DNA from: Cytospora piceicola
Taxonomy: Eukaryota > Ascomycota > Sordariomycetes > Diaporthales > Cytosporaceae
Assembly (NCBI GenBank): GCA_023375675.1
Contig: JALQBC010000022.1
Coordinates: 310,001 to 374,000, forward strand
Reading direction: 5' to 3'
Length of the DNA stretch: 64,000 nt
This document shows positions 1-14,900 of the stretch, in pieces. A program made the position numbers and the translations under genes. Within the stretch, counting starts at the first letter, position 1; every line of letters begins with the position of its first letter. The notes under the pieces were generated by a model. That model had not been told where the DNA came from. It saw nothing but the letters and a program-made list of their open reading frames with translations, and did no database searches.

Positions 1-2478
1 TTATTTCGTTTATTATTTTATTTTTATATTAAGAAGAAACTATTTCGTTTTTATTTTATCTTTTAATTATATTGGTAGTTTGTTTTTATTATAATATTTA
101 ATAGTTAAGTAGTAAAGTAGTTTTTATATAAGCTTATATAAATCCTTTATTCTTTTAAAAAAGTCTTTATTTTATATTATTAAGTAAAAATAATTAACTT
201 AAATATATCTTTTTTTAGCTTTTAAAGTTTTTTTTAAAAGTCTATTAATAAATCTTTACTAATAACGCTTATTTAACGAAAATTCTTAATAATATACGTA
301 ATAAAAATTATTATATTAATCTTATTAAATATATTTTTATTTATAAAGGTATTTTATAGCTTTAAGTTAATATATATTTATTAGCTTTAAAGAACTTATA
401 ATACTTTTATTAAGCTGTCGAGGTATTTTTATAAAAAGTAAAAGCCGTTAGCTTTATTTTTATTAGAAGCTATTATAAAGTTATAGTAATTATAATTAAA
501 GTATATAAAGAAAAAGATATTTTTATATTATACTTTTCCGACTAATTACTAATATATTTAAACTATTTACCTATAGGTAGTAATCGCTTAAAACTACTAT
601 ATAGTAGCTTAACTTTTACTAGCTTTCTTATTTATATAATTAACGTCGAAAAGGTTTATAAGAAAAAAGTTTATTATAAAGTAAGGTTTTTAAAAGAGGA
701 TTTTATAAAGTTTTAAAAAAAGAGGAAAATTATAAGTACGGTTATAAAGAAAAGGAAGGTTATAAAGGTTATAAAGGTTATAATTATAAAAGAGGTTTAT
801 TATAAAGTTGTAAAGTAAAGGTATAAAAAGAAAGTTTATAATTATTATAAAGAAAAGTTATAATAGAAGGTTATTCTTAATAAAAGAAATAATAGGCTAA
901 GAAAGTATATAAGTTTTACTTTAAAAGAAGTTTATAATATAAAATAGGTATATAGTTTCGTTTAAAAAGAAAGTTTATAGTATAAAAAAGTTTTAAAGGT
1001 ATTATATAATAATATATACCGGTAGGTTATAAGGTAGTTTTTTAAATAGATATACCGCTATTAAATTAGTTTAAAAAGGCTTTATAAGGGTTTATCGGTT
1101 AATATCGACTATTTTTTAAAGGTTAGTTATACTTATATAACTATAAATAGCTTTAATTTTAACGTAGATTTTATAACTTAGAATATAACAAATAGCCTAT
1201 AACAGAACTTTAATCGTTATATAATAATTATAAGAAAAATCTACCTTTTTTAACCTTATTATTAAAGGTTACTTATATAACTACTAATTAGTATTAATAA
1301 GGCTAAAGGTAATATAAATATAATCGATTGTATAGTCTGTTTAGCTTAAGTTATATATATTTATTCTTTAAGTTTAAAGTTATTTATAAGCTTAATATAA
1401 AAACCTATTTATAAGCTAAACAGCTTAACAGATCTACTACTTTACTAAGGCAGTAAGCTTAACCGCTTACTTAATTAAGCAGCGTTTTACAATATTAATT
1501 ATTATTTATAATTAAAAATAATTAATATTAAAAGATTTAATTATATTATTACTATAAAGGTTTTATAAAATAGCTACTTATATTAAAATCTTTAAGTATA
1601 TTATAAAATAGTTATAAAATATATATTATTTAATAATTTAAAGTTAAAATTAATTAGTTTTAAATAAAGTTAAAGTAGTATTTAAGTTTTTTTATTCTTT
1701 AAGTTTTAAGTTAATATAACTACTTATAAAGAATAGTTACTATATTAGTATTATTAAAAAGAACTATAGTATTTTTATAATAGTTCTTTACTTAAATTAA
1801 ATTAATATATAAATAAAAAAGCGAAAATAACGTTAATTATTAAAAAATAAAATACTAAACATTACCTTCTTTTTAATACTTTTAAATATAAGTATATAAA
1901 TATATATAAGTCTTAAAAGCAGATATTAATAATTAAAGGAAAGAAAGATAAGATTTTACTATAATAAATAAAAGTAAAATTTTTAAATAAAAGTAAAGAG
2001 TTAATAATAAAAAATATATTATTTAAAGAATTTACTTTAATTAAAACCTTTAACTAAATAATTAAATATCTTTTAGTTTTTTAAATATAATAAATATCTT
2101 TAAATAATAACTTAAGAAATAATTTAAATTATTACTTACTATTTAAATATAATAAATTAAATAATAGCTTTTATTAACTTAAAAAGTTATTTTTTCCTTT
2201 TTATAATTATAAGAATATATATAGTTTTAAGTAAATTATTTAATTTATTTATATATACTTTTTATTTTAACTTTAATAGTTTATTTTAACCTGAATTATT
2301 TAACTAAAGAACAGTAGTAAAACTGTCTGTTAAAAAAGCCTTCTGTTAAAAATAATTAGAATCTTAATAGCTACTTAAGTAAATACGCCGCTTATAATAC
2401 TTCAGATATAATAAAGTAACGTCTTTTAAGCGTTACTTTATCGTCTTCTTTATAGCCTTAAGCGGCGAAATATTTATT

Positions 2479-2962
2479 TATATACTTACTTACTTACTTA
2501 CTTATTTACTTATTTACTTACTTAATAGCTAACTTATTTACTTACCTACTTACTTACTTACTTACTTACTTATTTACTTACTTAATAGCTAATCTACTTA
2601 CTAAGTAATTTACTTACTAGCTAATTTACTTATTAGCTAATTTATTAGCTAACTTACTAGCTAACTTACTAGCTAACTTATTAGCTAACTTACTAGCTAA
2701 CTTACTTACTTACTTACCTACTTACTTACTTATTTACTAACTAACTTACTTACTTACCTACTTACTAGCTAACTTATTTACCTACTTACTTACTTACTTA
2801 CTTATTTAATACTTAAATAACTAAATTACTAACTATTTTACTAACTACTTAACTAACTACTTTACTAACTACTTTATTAATTAACTTATTAACTTATTTA
2901 CTTACTTACTTACCTACTTACTTACTAACTTATTAACTAACTTACTTACTTACTTATTTACT
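2479..2962. repeat. TTAC/TTAGC microsatellite array
   Basis: Imperfect tandem repeats of CTTA, with interspersed TAGCTAA units, run for nearly 500 bp. They resume at about 3200-3298 after a non-repetitive island. The array lies inside the duplicated unit described for 2304-5245, so it was copied along with it. Confidence 0.85.
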
Positions 2963-2965
2963 AAT

Positions 2966-3200
2966 AGTAACGGTATAGTGTAGTGGTATATAATAAAGAT
3001 AGATTCTCTTTCTTTCTCTTTCTATATAACCGAGTACTCCTATAAACTATATACAGACCTACGAACCTACCGTAAACTCACCCTAAGTTCACTATACAAT
3101 CACCGTACGTTTAACCGTCCGAATTACTGGTGAATATACGGTGAATTCGTGGGTGCGTTTACAGGTGGGTTTACTACGAACCCACCGGTAGGTGTGCAAT
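2966..3200. other. Non-RIPed island inside the microsatellite
   Basis: About 230 bp of more balanced composition, with intact CA and TG dinucleotides, interrupts the TTAC array. It has near-identical direct repeats at 3061-3072 (ACGAACCTACCG) and 3176-3187 (ACGAACCCACCG), one mismatch apart. It has no matching copy in the second unit at 4300-4690. It may be a small later insertion, for example a non-autonomous element. No coding potential is evident. Confidence 0.5.
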
Positions 3201-4289
3201 ATTTACTTACTTTTACTAGCTAACTAATTAGCTAACTTACTAGCTAACTTACTTATTTACTTACTTACCTATATACCTACTTACTTACTTACTTATTTAA
3301 TTCGAATTTAAAAGCTTATATAAGCTTTCGGTAAAGAAGAAAAGAAAGAAAGGCTAAGGTTTAGGTTAAGAACTTAAGAAACTTAAAAAATATAAGGAAT
3401 TAAAACTATTAGCTTTAATAATAAGCTTACTTTAAAGGCTACGATTTAATTAAATATACCGTTTAATAGCCTTTTTTCTATAGATTTAAATTTAGGTTAG
3501 TTTTATTTAATCGGATTAAAACTCGAGCGTATATTTTAGTATAAACCTAAAGGCTTAAGTAAGTAAAAAAGAAAGGAAAGGCTAGGGTTTAGGTTAAGAA
3601 CTTTAAAAACTTATAAAATTAAAACTATTAGCTTTAATATTAAGCTTACCTTAAAGTTTATAATTTAATTAAATATACCGTTTAATAGCCCTTTTTCTAA
3701 GGATTTAAATTTAAGTAAGCACTTTTTAATTAAACTAAAACTCGAGTATATATCTTAGTTCGAACTTAATTATAAGCTTTATCGTAAGTCTAACTTTATT
3801 TAAGCTTTAAAGTAACTATATATCTTTTAATAAGTATTAAAAGGTTTTATAATCTTTAATTCTCTTAACTGTTCGATAGCTAAAATCACTACTTTTTATA
3901 GCTAATCAGATCTTTTAAATAGATACTATAATAAATTAATATAATTATAATTTAAAGCTAATTAAAATTAAAAATAAGTAGTATAAATCTTAAAGGTATA
4001 ATTTCTATATACTCGCCTGCTTTATAAAACAAATATTAACATTTTTAATAAAAGGTATATTTCTTTAACTTTAACTTTAAATTACTTTCTTTTTAACTAA
4101 CTTTACTTTATTTATATTAACTTTATTATTATTAAGGAACGGCGGTAAGACCGCCTGTCGAGAAGGCCTTTCGTTAAAAAGAATCGGAATCTTAATAGCT
4201 ACTTAAGTAGATACGCCGCTTAAGCTACTCTAGATATAATAGAGTAACGCCCTTTAAGCGTTACTTTATTATCTTCTTTATAGACTTAA

Positions 4290-4690
4290 GTAGTAAAATA
4301 ACTAACTAACTAACTAACTAACTAACTTATTATTTACTATATCTATTTACCTATTTACTTATTTATTAACTTATTAACTTATTAACTTATTAACTTATTA
4401 ACTTATTAACTTATTAACTTATTAACTTATTAACTTATTAACTTATAAACTTATTTAGTAACTAAATAACTAACTTATTAGCTAACCTACTAGTTAACGT
4501 ACTAACTTACTTACTTATTTACTTATAAACTTACTTAGTAACTAAATAACTAACTTATTAGCTAACCTACTAGTTAACGTACTAACTTACTTACTTATTT
4601 ACTTATTAACTTACTTACTAGCTAATTTAATAGCTAATTTACTAGCTAATTTTCTAACTAACCTATTTACTTACTTACTTACTTACTTAT
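4290..4690. repeat. Second TTAC/TTAAC microsatellite array
   Basis: It begins with ACTA/CTAA units, then a run of about ten TTATTAAC-type units (4365-4445), then a near-exact duplication of about 100 bp (4441-4540 and 4520-4610 share the series with TTAGTAACTAAATAAC). It is the copy-2 counterpart of the array at 2479-2962. Confidence 0.8.
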
Positions 4691-5302
4691 TAACTTAATT
4701 CGAATTAAAAGGCTTATATAAGCCTTCGGTAGAGAAGAAGGGAAGGAAGGGCTAAGGCTAGGGTTTAGATTAAGAACTTAAGAAACTTAAGAAACCTAAG
4801 GAATTAGAACTGTTAGCTTTAATAGTAAGCCTACCTTAAGGGCTACGATTTAATTAAATATACCGTTTAATAGCCCTTTTTCTTAAGTTTTAGATTTAAG
4901 TAAGTTCTTTTTAATTAAATTAAAACTTAAGCGTATATCTTAGTTTAAACCTAATCGTAAGCTTTATCGTAGGTCCGACCTTATCTAGGCTTTAAAGTGA
5001 CTGTATATCTTCCGGCAGGCATTAAAAGGTCTTATAATCTCTAGTTCTCTTAGCCGTTCGACGGCTAAAATCACTGCTTTTCACAGCTAATCAGATCCTT
5101 TAGACGGGTGCTATAGCGAATCAGTATAATTATAATTCAGAGCTAATCAGAATCAAAAACAGGTGGTATAAATCTTAAGAGCACAATTTCTGTGTGCTCG
5201 CCCGCCTTGTAAAATAAACATTAACCTTCTTAACAGAAGGCATAAACATCAACCTTCCTAACGGAAGGCATAGAGCATTAAAGGAAGTGAGAATCTCGCT
5301 AG

Positions 5303-8033
5303 TATGTATACTCTCTGTCGGCCAGATAACTTCGCTATTCCATCTAACTATATTGTATAGTATTCCTGGAAGGGATTAAGGGTAACATGTCTGTCGTCAT
5401 TATTAATCTCCTTCTTTTATACAACCGCATGCATATGCGGCTATCACCGTATAAGGGTTTTAGAGTAAAAGGGAGATACAGTGGATAGCATTCAGTAAAA
5501 CAAATTCCATGAATGATAAAGAAGGTGGTTGCGAACTTCCTGATTGCCAATGTGCTGGCTGCTGGGCACATGATCCATGTCTTCTAAGAGATAAAGGACA
5601 GAATGCCTCGAATTTTTGGTTTATTTGTGCGTTGCTTCTTCCCGTTGCAGCTGAGCTATAGACGAAGGATTAATAGTAACGCTCTTCTCAGTCAGTCTTC
5701 TTGTCACTCTAACCAATCAGGGATTGCCCAGATGAGGACGAGGTATCATAGGTGGTGTTTGTCTAGGTGGAATCGATGTTGGCTTACAAAGCCGGACCTC
5801 CTTGGGTGACACTGAAATCCAAGCTCTGTCCTAAATACTACTGTAGGAGCCTACTTTACCTATGCTATTGGCTAGCCAGGTCGCTGAGTCCAGTTACGCT
5901 GTGTTAATACAACTGTTGAGGGTTTGAGCACTTGCATATAAAATATCAGAGTAGTCAATTGGCCATGTCATTATATGGTTTCTACATCGCCGTAGAGCGG
6001 GCAATAGACCAGTTGACGGTATCTAATTCTACCTGTGATATACTTAGTCCTCATACAAGCAAATAGGGGGCGATACATAACTGTAGGAAATACATGCGAC
6101 TTCGAAATAATATATGTAGGAACCTGACGCTAGAGTCCACCCGCCCCTTGTAGGCAATCCACAGCTAGATGAACCATCCAGTACTTCGAAATGCGCTGAG
6201 TAGTTGGTGAGGCAGGTTACAGGCATCATGGCTTGATGCGAAGTCCAGGAATTCGAGATGGCATCACAGGTATTTAGACATATGGAAATATTTGATGACA
6301 AAATGGTGTTTCAGAATATTAAACAGTACGACGTGGCAACAGCTGGTAGCTGCTGCGAATAATGATATATCAGGATCTCAGAACCAGGAATCCCGTCTGG
6401 ATGCCTCTCATACTCTCCAAAGCATTGCCATTCAAAGAAGATGGTATCTGTGAACTCCTTCCTGGGAAATACGAAAAGTGGATGCAATAGACAGGATGTA
6501 TATATATAGCAAGAACATCTGAAGGCATCCAACTAAACAAAAGCGGAATATACTACACGACACATGGCCGCGTCTGCTTGACTATAGTATACCAGTTTAC
6601 TAACGCCTGGGATGAAATGAGTTATTTTCTCTTCCCTACAAAACTACAAAATTACGTCCTGAAACGACCAGATGTGTTACATAGTATCAACCACCACCTC
6701 TCGAGGTTCACCAGGGAAGCATGGCCCTGGAGCGAAACATTGAATTGTCTGCTTAACATCGTCTTGAAAGTGAACTACACATGTAAGTAGACGGCAGCCT
6801 TATATAAGCAGATGCTGCCACTTGATGGACATAATGCAATGAACGTGTAAACCAATAGTCGAATCATGCCACAGAGCATGGCCGTGGTTCCCGGATCACA
6901 TCGCTTCGATGGCTATGGGTCGGGCGCACTACTGTCAGGAGATGCATGGCCATTGCAATGTTGCAAGAGCCTCGAAGCTTTTTGAAGCGTAGTAAAAAGA
7001 CAGCTGTACACGTTCAGCAAGCAGCCAGAGTGCCACATCAAAAACCACCTAGGTACGATTGTGGCGAAACACCTAACCCAAAGGCAGTATCAAACAGACG
7101 ATGGACATACTTGGATTTTTATAATTTTTAGATACAGTTCAGGCCTGCTGGGCACATAGCACGCGAGGACTCGAGTATTTGGGCCCCGACAGTGCTCTAC
7201 AGCCGTGCTTGTACCGGCCATACCAGCATTAGGTGCGTATATGCTCGGGGAAACGCGAAGCATGCACATGTGTCCCAAGAGACCAGGGAGCAGCTTCTGG
7301 GGCACGTGTCAAGTATTTGGTCAATGGCTTGCCGATGACTTACGACGGCTTGAAAGTTATGAACTAGAATACATGATGATGAGTGGGAGTGAATGATCAC
7401 TGCAAGACTGTCAAAATTCGACCCGGTGGTCTCCGTCAACTGTTCTGAATGAATAATTAATTACTGGTAGACAACGCGGCAGACCTGTTTCCACGGTAAA
7501 TGAATGCAAGGACAAAAGGGAGACTGTAATACATAATTTACTAAATCCAAGGACCATCTTGCACAAGGTGCGCCCCAAACCTTCAGCCGGAAAAAGACAC
7601 GACTGAGCAAAGTCCTGCGTACTCAAGGCGGCCGCGGCCCACTGACCAATTCAATCACCATCACAAAACAACAGAGACGCGTCAAAAATACACCGGGAAC
7701 ACACAAGAACGCGTCTCGAGCAGCCAACCTTGGAACAGCCAACGGCCAGGTATCAGGAGGCACAGAGCAGGGACAGTTGCAGTGGGAAGAGATGCATAAC
7801 CATTTTGGTTGCAGATTGTTTATTTTCATCGCAGTACCGCCTCCGCAAGCATGGAGGTATCAATTATGTTATCCTCGCAGAACACCGTTTGCCCGTATGG
7901 TACAGAGAACCCAAAGCAGAAACCGAATCCCATAATCATCATCGCAGGCACAAACCAAACCATTCCTGGTGCCGATGCCAACCGTCCCCAAACAGCAGAA
8001 AACAATCGTGACAGAACATGACGCGTAGCGTGT
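5303..8033. other. Intergenic, no gene recognised
   Basis: Base composition is ordinary and CA/TG are present, so this is not RIP-degraded. Only short open frames (under 100 codons) occur on either strand. None has a recognisable motif, a convincing start context or splice-linked extension. The last few hundred bases lie downstream of the histone H4 stop codon and probably include its 3' UTR. Confidence 0.6.
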
Positions 8034-8550
<517 letters not shown>

Positions 8551-8724
8551 ATTGATGGGTTGGGGGAGAAAAAGTGTTGTTTGAAAGTTTGACTGATGGA
8601 GGATGAACCGCGATGGGTTTCTTGGGTCAAGGAAGTAATGTTTGAGAGTAAAAGATGGTTTGATGGTGGAATCAAGATGCGGGAACAAACAAATGCGGCG
8701 AGGAGAATGTGACGCGGGGAAGTG

Positions 8725-8790
8725 GCAGGTCTTAAGTAAGAGACGGTGCAGCAGCCGGCGGGCTCGAAATCAGCCGAGCCCCAGATCAGC
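8725..8790 (-). promoter_or_regulatory. H4 proximal promoter module
   Basis: On the minus strand, TTACTTAAGACCTGCC (8725-8740) lies about 175-190 bp upstream of the H4 ATG. GCTGATCTGG (8781-8790) lies 40 bp further upstream. The same two sequences occur in front of H3 at nearly the same spacing. The first may mark the core promoter and the second an activator site. This is an inference from the match, not from a known factor. Confidence 0.5.
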
Positions 8791-9220
8791 ACGCTAGGAA
8801 AGAAAACGGTGCAGCCTTGCAGTTGCCGGCCTTTGCAGGGCTTGCAGTTGCAGGTACCAGAAATAAAGCGGCAACATTTAAAGAGTCAGGTCAGATTAGA
8901 CCCCACTTCAGAACTGCCGAATTTTGTAATTGGCCAATCTACACAACTTGACTCCGGAGCTAAACCATTCCTGGACAACTTGATACTTGACACTGGACAC
9001 TTGAAACTGACGCACTCTTTGAAAGAGGCACTGGAAGCCTAGAACCATCAAGTTTATCCCCAGTAATAATCCATATGCGTAATCTATACAGTCAGCATCT
9101 GTGGTTCGTTCGCTCGTCTAGTCAGCTAGTATCTACGAGTAGGCCCGCTCATCTGAAAAGCACACCGGGGCGAACGGGCCGGGGAAAGCTTGAACCCCAG
9201 ATTTCCAACAGTGTGCCTGA

Positions 9221-9831
9221 GTACCTAGGTAGGCATATACGCCTATAGATACCTAGGTAGTTTTAGTTTCAAGGACGGCCCAGCTGGCACTGGCAGGCAG
9301 GAGTAATATCGAGGCTGCGGTGCCTACCTAGGAGGTATGTACCTAGGCACAGTTTGGAAGCTGCCTTTGAGTACCAAGGTACCTAGGTGTGTATATATGC
9401 AACTGACCAAATATCTGACTGACTGAACAGACAGACAGACACTTTGATGAGACAAAGATTCTATGTGACAAGGCAGTCGCCACCTGTGTGCACAACCCCT
9501 ACTTGCTTCTTTCATAGCAGAGCATCAAGGTGTTCTTTTACCTGCAACATCTGGAAGCTACCTAGGTAGATACCTAGGTACCTAGGTAGGTAGGCAGATA
9601 TGTACCTAGGTAACCATTGAGGACAGACGGACGTCCACAATTAAGGTTTTGATGAAGCCTGGCCCCTGGAATCTCTGCCCTGCCAATGTCGATTCTGCGG
9701 GGTGAGCATTCGATGTGGACATCGGCCATCGATCTTCTTGGGCCCTGAGGGAACCTTACACTGGAACCTGGAAGGCGAAGGGAGAGAGGGAGAGAGGGAT
9801 TTGGACTAGGCAGGTACCTAGGTACCTGGCA
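9221..9831. repeat. TACCTAGGTA motif cluster
   Basis: Repeated copies of the palindrome TACCTAGGTA and near variants occur at 9221-9231, 9250-9260, 9325-9350, 9372-9390, 9559-9613 and 9812-9828. The same motif recurs in most long intergenic spaces of this window and was not noticed in any coding exon. Confidence 0.75.
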
Positions 9832-10255
9832 TAGCAGCGCAAGGCAAAGCAGGTACGGAGATACATCCATTATCATACATACATGCATGCGGTAAAGAAT
9901 GCCAAGTGTGTCAAGTGGTGATTGATTCCCGTTCGTCCCCAAAAAAACACCCCCAGAAACATCCCAAAACGGAAAAGCGTCTTGTAGAGAAGTGGCTGTA
10001 GCCAATGGAAACTCGGCAAAGTTGAGATCCCTGTTTTGCACACCCCAAATTTCCCACCAGAAACCTGCAGCTTATTTCCCTGCCAAACAGAGTCGCTTTG
10101 CCCTCCAAAAAAACCGCCTTTGAACTTTTAGCTTAGCAGCTTTTTTCTCTTGCCAAGCCACACCCACCCGACACACCCATAAGCCGAGCCGATCATTTTT
10201 TTGCCTTTAGTCGCTTCCGAAAAGGGAAAGCACACAACACGGGCCACATAACTGA

Positions 10256-11056
<801 letters not shown>

Positions 11057-11936
11057 GCTGCTGCCTGCTTTTGACAACATGGGGTTTTGCACTTGGTTTG
11101 GTTTTGGGACGGTCACGATGATTTTTTCAGCAATGCTCGGTTGACGATGGTCATATCCAGGGAAAGGGGTCTACATTGGCGTTCGCGATGCTTTCTAGGG
11201 CGGGTTGTACATTAGATCAAGCAGCTGATGGGCTGCTGCCACCGCCTATTATTGAACAAGGAAACTTATGATCAACACTACACTCACCTCGCATTTCTTT
11301 TGCCCTGCAGTAGACTTGACCACCTACCTGTCGTGCTCCTCTAACCCTGACTTGCCCTAACGCGACTGACGCGTCAAGGTACAGTGAGGGAAGTAAACCA
11401 CTCACGCGCCCCCGCCCGAGGTGGAAAGAAATATTGTCCAAACGGTCTATACAAACCTTGCTTGGGTGTGTGTCTAAGTGGCCCTGACTTGCCTAGCTGT
11501 TACATTGTTCTGCCATATCGGCGCTGGGTATTCGCATCTGCTATTTCAGGTTACTCACCGTTGGATCATTAGTGTTATTGATCTGCGTCGCCACTCTTCA
11601 CTCGCCTTCATGCATGTTTTGCCTGGCTCTTGAGCTGGTCCTGCGCCTCGTACGGAGGGCGTCCGAGTGAACCATGCGGAGTCACAGCGGAAGAGCATCG
11701 GTTCGTGCCGTGAGAGGGCAAATCAGTGGCGCGGGGCAAAAACATCGGCATCAGCGAGCAGAGTCTTCACGAGGAGGGTATGAGTCGATGAACCAACCCA
11801 CCGAGATGCGAATTCGAAGTGAACCAATCAATCATCAACATTTTTGATATTCCATCTATGCATGCATTACTTTCATTTCCATGACGCCTTAAACTTTCCA
11901 CCAACACCTCGTTGCCTGCCACAGTCCTCCACCTTT
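11057..11936. other. Convergent intergenic region
   Basis: This lies between the H3 stop and the stop codon of the RNA polymerase I subunit gene, so it must hold both 3' UTRs and terminators. The only open frames are short (at most about 120 codons) and unrecognised. I see no RNA gene. Confidence 0.6.
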
Positions 11937-14900
11937 TCACCCGCTCATGGGGTCATAATGCTTCATCGGCGCCTGCAAGAGCAGTTCAAATGCGCCCGTA
12001 CCAACCCCACTCAGCTTACCCATGACCAGCCGACTACTGGGCGTGCTCAGGTCGTCAAAGTCACCGTCGAGCAGAGCATCCTTGAGGAAGGCCAACGTCG
12101 TCTCGAAACTCATCTTGGTAAAGGGACTCACGTTGCCCCGCAGTCCCATTCGGTTGAACGGCGAGAAACTGCCGTTCCTCGTCATGTAGTCACCGATCAG
12201 GTTTAGATGCCTGTTGTCGACGCTGATGCCGTGCGAGCCGAAAACAGCGCTCAGCTCTCGGATGATGTTGTTGCGGGCGGCTTCAACACCGTACACTGCA
12301 AGGACCGAGGCGATGTCGTTGGTCTGGATCTTGTTCGGGTTGATGTAGTCACTGTACTTCTGCATGGCCTGCAGGTTTGCTCCGGCTGTGTGCACAACTG
12401 CGCACTTGACCTCCTCGCCTGTGCGTATGTCGGCTATCGTGTCTTCGGCCACGAATGTGCACTGCCCGACGCCGGGAATTTGCTGGATGAGTGTCTTCCG
12501 CACCGCTGATTCCACCAGACCCAGCATCAGGATCTTAGGTGTGTTCACGTCGTACTCCAGAACAAATTCGCACCATCCGCCACTCGACTCGTCGCACCGG
12601 AACTGGGTAACATGTGGGTTCTTCTCCTTCACACGACCCTCGCGGGACTTGCCCTCCCCGTCAGAATCGCCGTCCTCGTCTTCACCCGCACCGTCCTTGG
12701 GCGCAGCGCGGGGACTTGGGCTACCGCCGAACCCATCCTCGTCGTCCTCATCGTCGTCGTCGGCCTCGCGTTCCAGTCGCTGCTGGATAGCATCATCCTC
12801 ATCATCGTTGGGGCCGTATGATACCGCCTCACTGCGATTGGCTCGCTGCTTGGCATTTGTGGCATCATCATCCCCATCATCCTCTTCATCGAAATCGTCG
12901 TCACCTCCCGCAGGACCCCCAACTTCGCGAGGGCCGTCGGCCATTTCGATTGTTCCGGATTTCACGCCAACCTCCGGCGTCGCTGCGTTGGCACCACTGC
13001 TCTTCTTCTTGATGTCCCTCTTGATCATAAGCTGCAGCTGAGATATCAGTTTCTTCTCGACCGTGTCCAGCACATCAGCGATTCCGATGTTGTACGCTTC
13101 CGTGTATTCAGGCGATGGGAAGAATCTCAGACGTATCCTGAAGATCTTGGCCAAGGCATATCCGATGCCCTTGCCGACCCGTTCGCTAACAGATGCGCTG
13201 TCAACCACATGCGAGAGAGGCAGGACACTGATGGCCTTGGCGAACTTCTCGCCGTCGTCCTCTGAAAGTTCCTCGTTGAGAACAAGCGTCATAGACGGCG
13301 TCGAGATATTGGCACTAGCCGTCATCAAGATTTCACGCAACCGAGGAATACCCAGTGTGACGTTCTTAGCCGAGTGACCAGCCAAATGGAAGGTGTTCAA
13401 TGTCATCTGTGTCGACGGTTCTCCTACCGACTGCCCGGCAACGATGCCGACCGCCTCGCCCGGTTCAACTAGGGACCGCAAGTACTTAGCCACGAGGATC
13501 TTCTCGACTTGTTTCCGAGGAAGCGTCTTGATCGTGGTGTCCCGTTTGCTGTCATCCTTGTCCTTCTTGTCCCTGATCAGACCATCTTTGTTGCTCTTGA
13601 TGTAGTCAGACATGGCCCCGTAGTACTTCTCAGAGGTGGCGAATGCATGCCTTGCTGGATTGACCATACAATTGATAGGCTCATCCTCATTGACCATGTT
13701 GGCTTTCGACTTCTTTAGTGCCAACTTGTTCTTCTTGAAGAAATCGTCCTTGTGCTCAAACAAGCCCAAGGCGCTGGCCTCTGGTAAGTGGGTCTGGGCC
13801 AGCTGTGACTCGAAGTTTCGGAGGACGAATCCAAAGTCCGTGAGGTATTTCTGCTTCGCGATATCCAGGCCGTCCTCACCGTACAAGAACTGGATCAGTG
13901 ACCCGTCGGAATCTCGCACGGAGCTGTCGTACCCGACTGCGAGGCCTTCCATACCCTTGATGAGACATCGTTGAAGGTAACCTGATCGCGACGTCTTGAC
14001 AGCAGTGTCAATCAATCCTTCACGGCCAGCCATGTGATGGAAGTAGTATTCCTGAGGCCTGATGCCTGTCAAGAAGCGATTGACAATGTACCCGCCAGCC
14101 CGAATGTCCGTGTCGAACGGCCGGAAGCTGGGCAGTGTTTTCCCGCTGACCATCACCGGAACACGACGACCTTCCAGAACTTGTTGACCGAGGTTGCAAG
14201 AAATAAGGTTTGCATTGACCAGGGAGCCCTTGGCACCAGAAGTTGTCATAGACTGCATTTGGTTTTTGGGGAAATGCTTCTCCAACCCGTCAGGCAGACA
14301 CGCCTTCGTCACAGCACTGGACAGATCGGCAGAGGTATTGTTCGTCAGCACATCGAGCCCCTCCTGCTTGGTGTCGTCTCTCATGACTTCCTCCAAGCGG
14401 CTGAGGAGTTCAGGGTCTGATGCATTAGGTTGCTGGTCATCCAATGTCACGTACTTGGCAGCAACGCGCAGGCCAATCTGGGGAGCCGCCGACAGCTCCT
14501 TTCTGCGCCTCTCTTCACCTTCTGGGGTAAGCCTCAGGTCATCCATTCCGCATGTGAATGCCCTCATATTGAGATATCTGGTGAGGAGACGACCCATGCT
14601 GCTGAGGAGCTTACCAGCAACGGCAGGTCCATATACCTCATGGACGGAATGAATAAAGCCCCCAGAGCTCGGTCCAAGTTGGGACTTATCCAGAATTCCA
14701 GAGATGAATTCACCATCCTGGAACAAGACAATGCCCTCTTCTGAGCCGGGTCCCCATCGCTGGGCCGGGATTGAGCTCTTGCCAGTCATCCACAGATCAC
14801 CACAGCCCAGAGGCCTGATGTTCTTCAGGATGGTTGTGATGACCTGCTTGCCGGTCCACCGCGCTGCTGGTTTCAGCACTGCTGGGGGTATAAGCTCGAT

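Larger units (their letters stand above)
2304..5245 (+). repeat. Tandemly duplicated unit (two copies, unequal RIP)
   Basis: A unit starts near 2304 and again near 4135. Each copy has the same order: a block of about 170 bp, a TTAC-rich microsatellite, then a longer block ending near 4070 and 5245. A subunit of about 240 bp within the longer block occurs three times (3298-3548, 3555-3770, 4687-4950). The second copy is less mutated. For example, 5009-5022 reads TTCCGGCAGGCATT where the first copy, near 3824-3837, reads TTTTAATAAGTATT, and every difference is C to T or G to A. Copy 2 therefore preserves much of the pre-RIP sequence. Function is unknown. Confidence 0.7.
1..5250. repeat. RIP-degraded AT-rich repeat tract
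   Basis: The whole stretch is very AT-rich, and the dinucleotides CA and TG are nearly absent while TA is abundant and CG survives here and there. That is the footprint of repeat-induced point mutation (CpA to TpA on both strands), a fungal defence that mutates duplicated DNA. No long reading frame survives, and I could not recognise a transposon protein. Within it are duplicated blocks (about 2304-2478 and 4139-4299; 3298-3548, 3555-3770 and 4687-4950) and TTAC-type microsatellites. Base composition returns to normal between about 4950 and 5300. It is most likely the remains of one or more transposons, class unknown. Confidence 0.85.

Noticed and set aside
9574..10041. 155-codon minus-strand frame in the histone spacer
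   Set aside because: It is built partly from TACCTAGGTA repeats (TYLGT endings) and lies in the probable H3 promoter.
12364..13041. 225-codon plus-strand frame antisense to the RNA polymerase I gene
   Set aside because: Its Ser/Pro-rich sequence is the shadow of acidic Asp/Glu codons of the real gene on the other strand.
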